DNA of 14,830 nt from an uncultured Geobacteraceae bacterium. Lineage in GTDB: Bacteria; Desulfobacterota; Desulfuromonadia; Desulfuromonadales; Geopsychrobacteraceae. The position numbers were made by a program, and so were the translations under genes. Location of the stretch: positions 1-14,830 of the forward strand of contig CALFFB010000035.1 in the NCBI GenBank assembly GCA_937958075.1, read 5' to 3'. The notes below the pieces were generated by a model that had not been told where the DNA came from, made no database searches, and saw only the letters and a program-made list of their open reading frames with translations. Below, piece after piece: positions 14,431 to 14,830 of this stretch. The number at the start of each line of letters is the position of its first letter. Position 1 is the first letter of the stretch.

Positions 14431-14830
14431 ATGGGTAACATCAAAATCGGCGTCAAACTGATCGGTGGCTTTATCATCGTGGCGATTATCGCTCTGATTG
14501 TCGGCCTCTTCGGCTGGCAGGGCGTGGTCACCCTTGACGGCTATATCACCGAGATCGGTGACGTGCGGCAGCCCAGCATCGCCAGCCTGCTGATCCTTGA
14601 ACGCGAAGGAGAGACCATTCGCGGTGCCCAACGCACTCTGCTCAATCCCCGTCTGTCGATGGACGACCGCGCCCGTCAATATGAAGCAATTGCGGAGGCC
14701 CAGGAGCATTATCAGCACGCCTGGAAAATCTATGAACCTCTGCCGCAAACCCCGGAAGAAAGCCAGGTCTGGCAACGCTTTGTGCCGGTCTGGAAAAAAT
14801 GGGAGCAGGGCAACGCGGAATTCATTCGTT
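14431..14830 (+). CDS. Methyl-accepting chemotaxis protein, N-terminal part, cut by window end
   Basis: The first 133 codons of a chemoreceptor. It starts MGNIKIGVKLIGGFIIVAII, a short basic N-terminus and TM1 (about 9-30) in the style of four-helix-bundle receptors. A largely helical periplasmic segment rich in Glu, Gln and Trp follows (LEREGETIRGAQRTLL, WQRFVPVWKKWEQGN). HAMP and signalling domains lie beyond 14830, so the assignment rests on the N-terminal pattern and the chemotaxis context. GGAGGA sits five bases before the ATG. Confidence 0.8.
   Translation, partial: MGNIKIGVKLIGGFIIVAIIALIVGLFGWQGVVTLDGYITEIGDVRQPSIASLLILEREGETIRGAQRTLLNPRLSMDDRARQYEAIAEAQEHYQHAWKIYEPLPQTPEESQVWQRFVPVWKKWEQGNAEFIR

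Overview
The window reads as chromosomal DNA of a GC-rich Gram-negative anaerobe. A deltaproteobacterial (Desulfuromonadales/Geobacter-like) source fits best: a Tat-exported [NiFe] hydrogenase, a c-haem chemoreceptor, three chemoreceptors in 15 kb, a PAS hybrid kinase, and a receptor tail ending LDDDDFGKF. This is inferred from gene content and style; no database search was possible.

Layout. (1) 1-1739, minus: an exported subtilisin-family protease that runs off the left edge. (2) 2127-6441, plus: a compact operon of [NiFe] hydrogenase large subunit, Tat-exported small subunit, and a chemoreceptor whose periplasmic domain carries two CxxCH haem c sites. The small-subunit stop and receptor start overlap (ATGA). 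A 17-bp hairpin follows. (3) 6580-7224: a HI1419/HI1420-type toxin-antitoxin pair with a palindromic operator inside its promoter spacer, then a bidirectional terminator and a minus-strand tRNA-Thr(CGU) with its own promoter. (4) 7522-8536, minus: azlCD branched-chain amino acid exporter, divergent from an XRE-cupin regulator at 8637-9221. (5) 9324-11588, minus: a Cache-type chemoreceptor. (6) 11778-13940, minus: a PAS-PAS hybrid histidine kinase with a C-terminal receiver. (7) 13941-14430: an AT-rich intergenic region with a potentially structured leader, then a third chemoreceptor cut by the right edge at 14830.

The most interesting part is the hydrogenase-receptor operon. The large subunit stops exactly at the conserved C-terminal His (DPCIGCSVH-stop), so it lacks the peptide normally removed by a maturation endopeptidase. 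That trait is known from H2-sensing (HupV/HoxC) and CO-linked/Ech enzymes, yet the partner here has a Tat signal like a periplasmic uptake enzyme. The small subunit has a Cys where standard enzymes have Pro at the medial cluster, predicting [4Fe-4S] rather than [3Fe-4S]. Translational coupling to a di-haem c receptor suggests an H2 or redox taxis device: periplasmic hydrogenase oxidises H2, electrons reduce the receptor haems, and the signal goes to CheA/CheW. This is inference; the motifs, gene order and overlap are seen directly.
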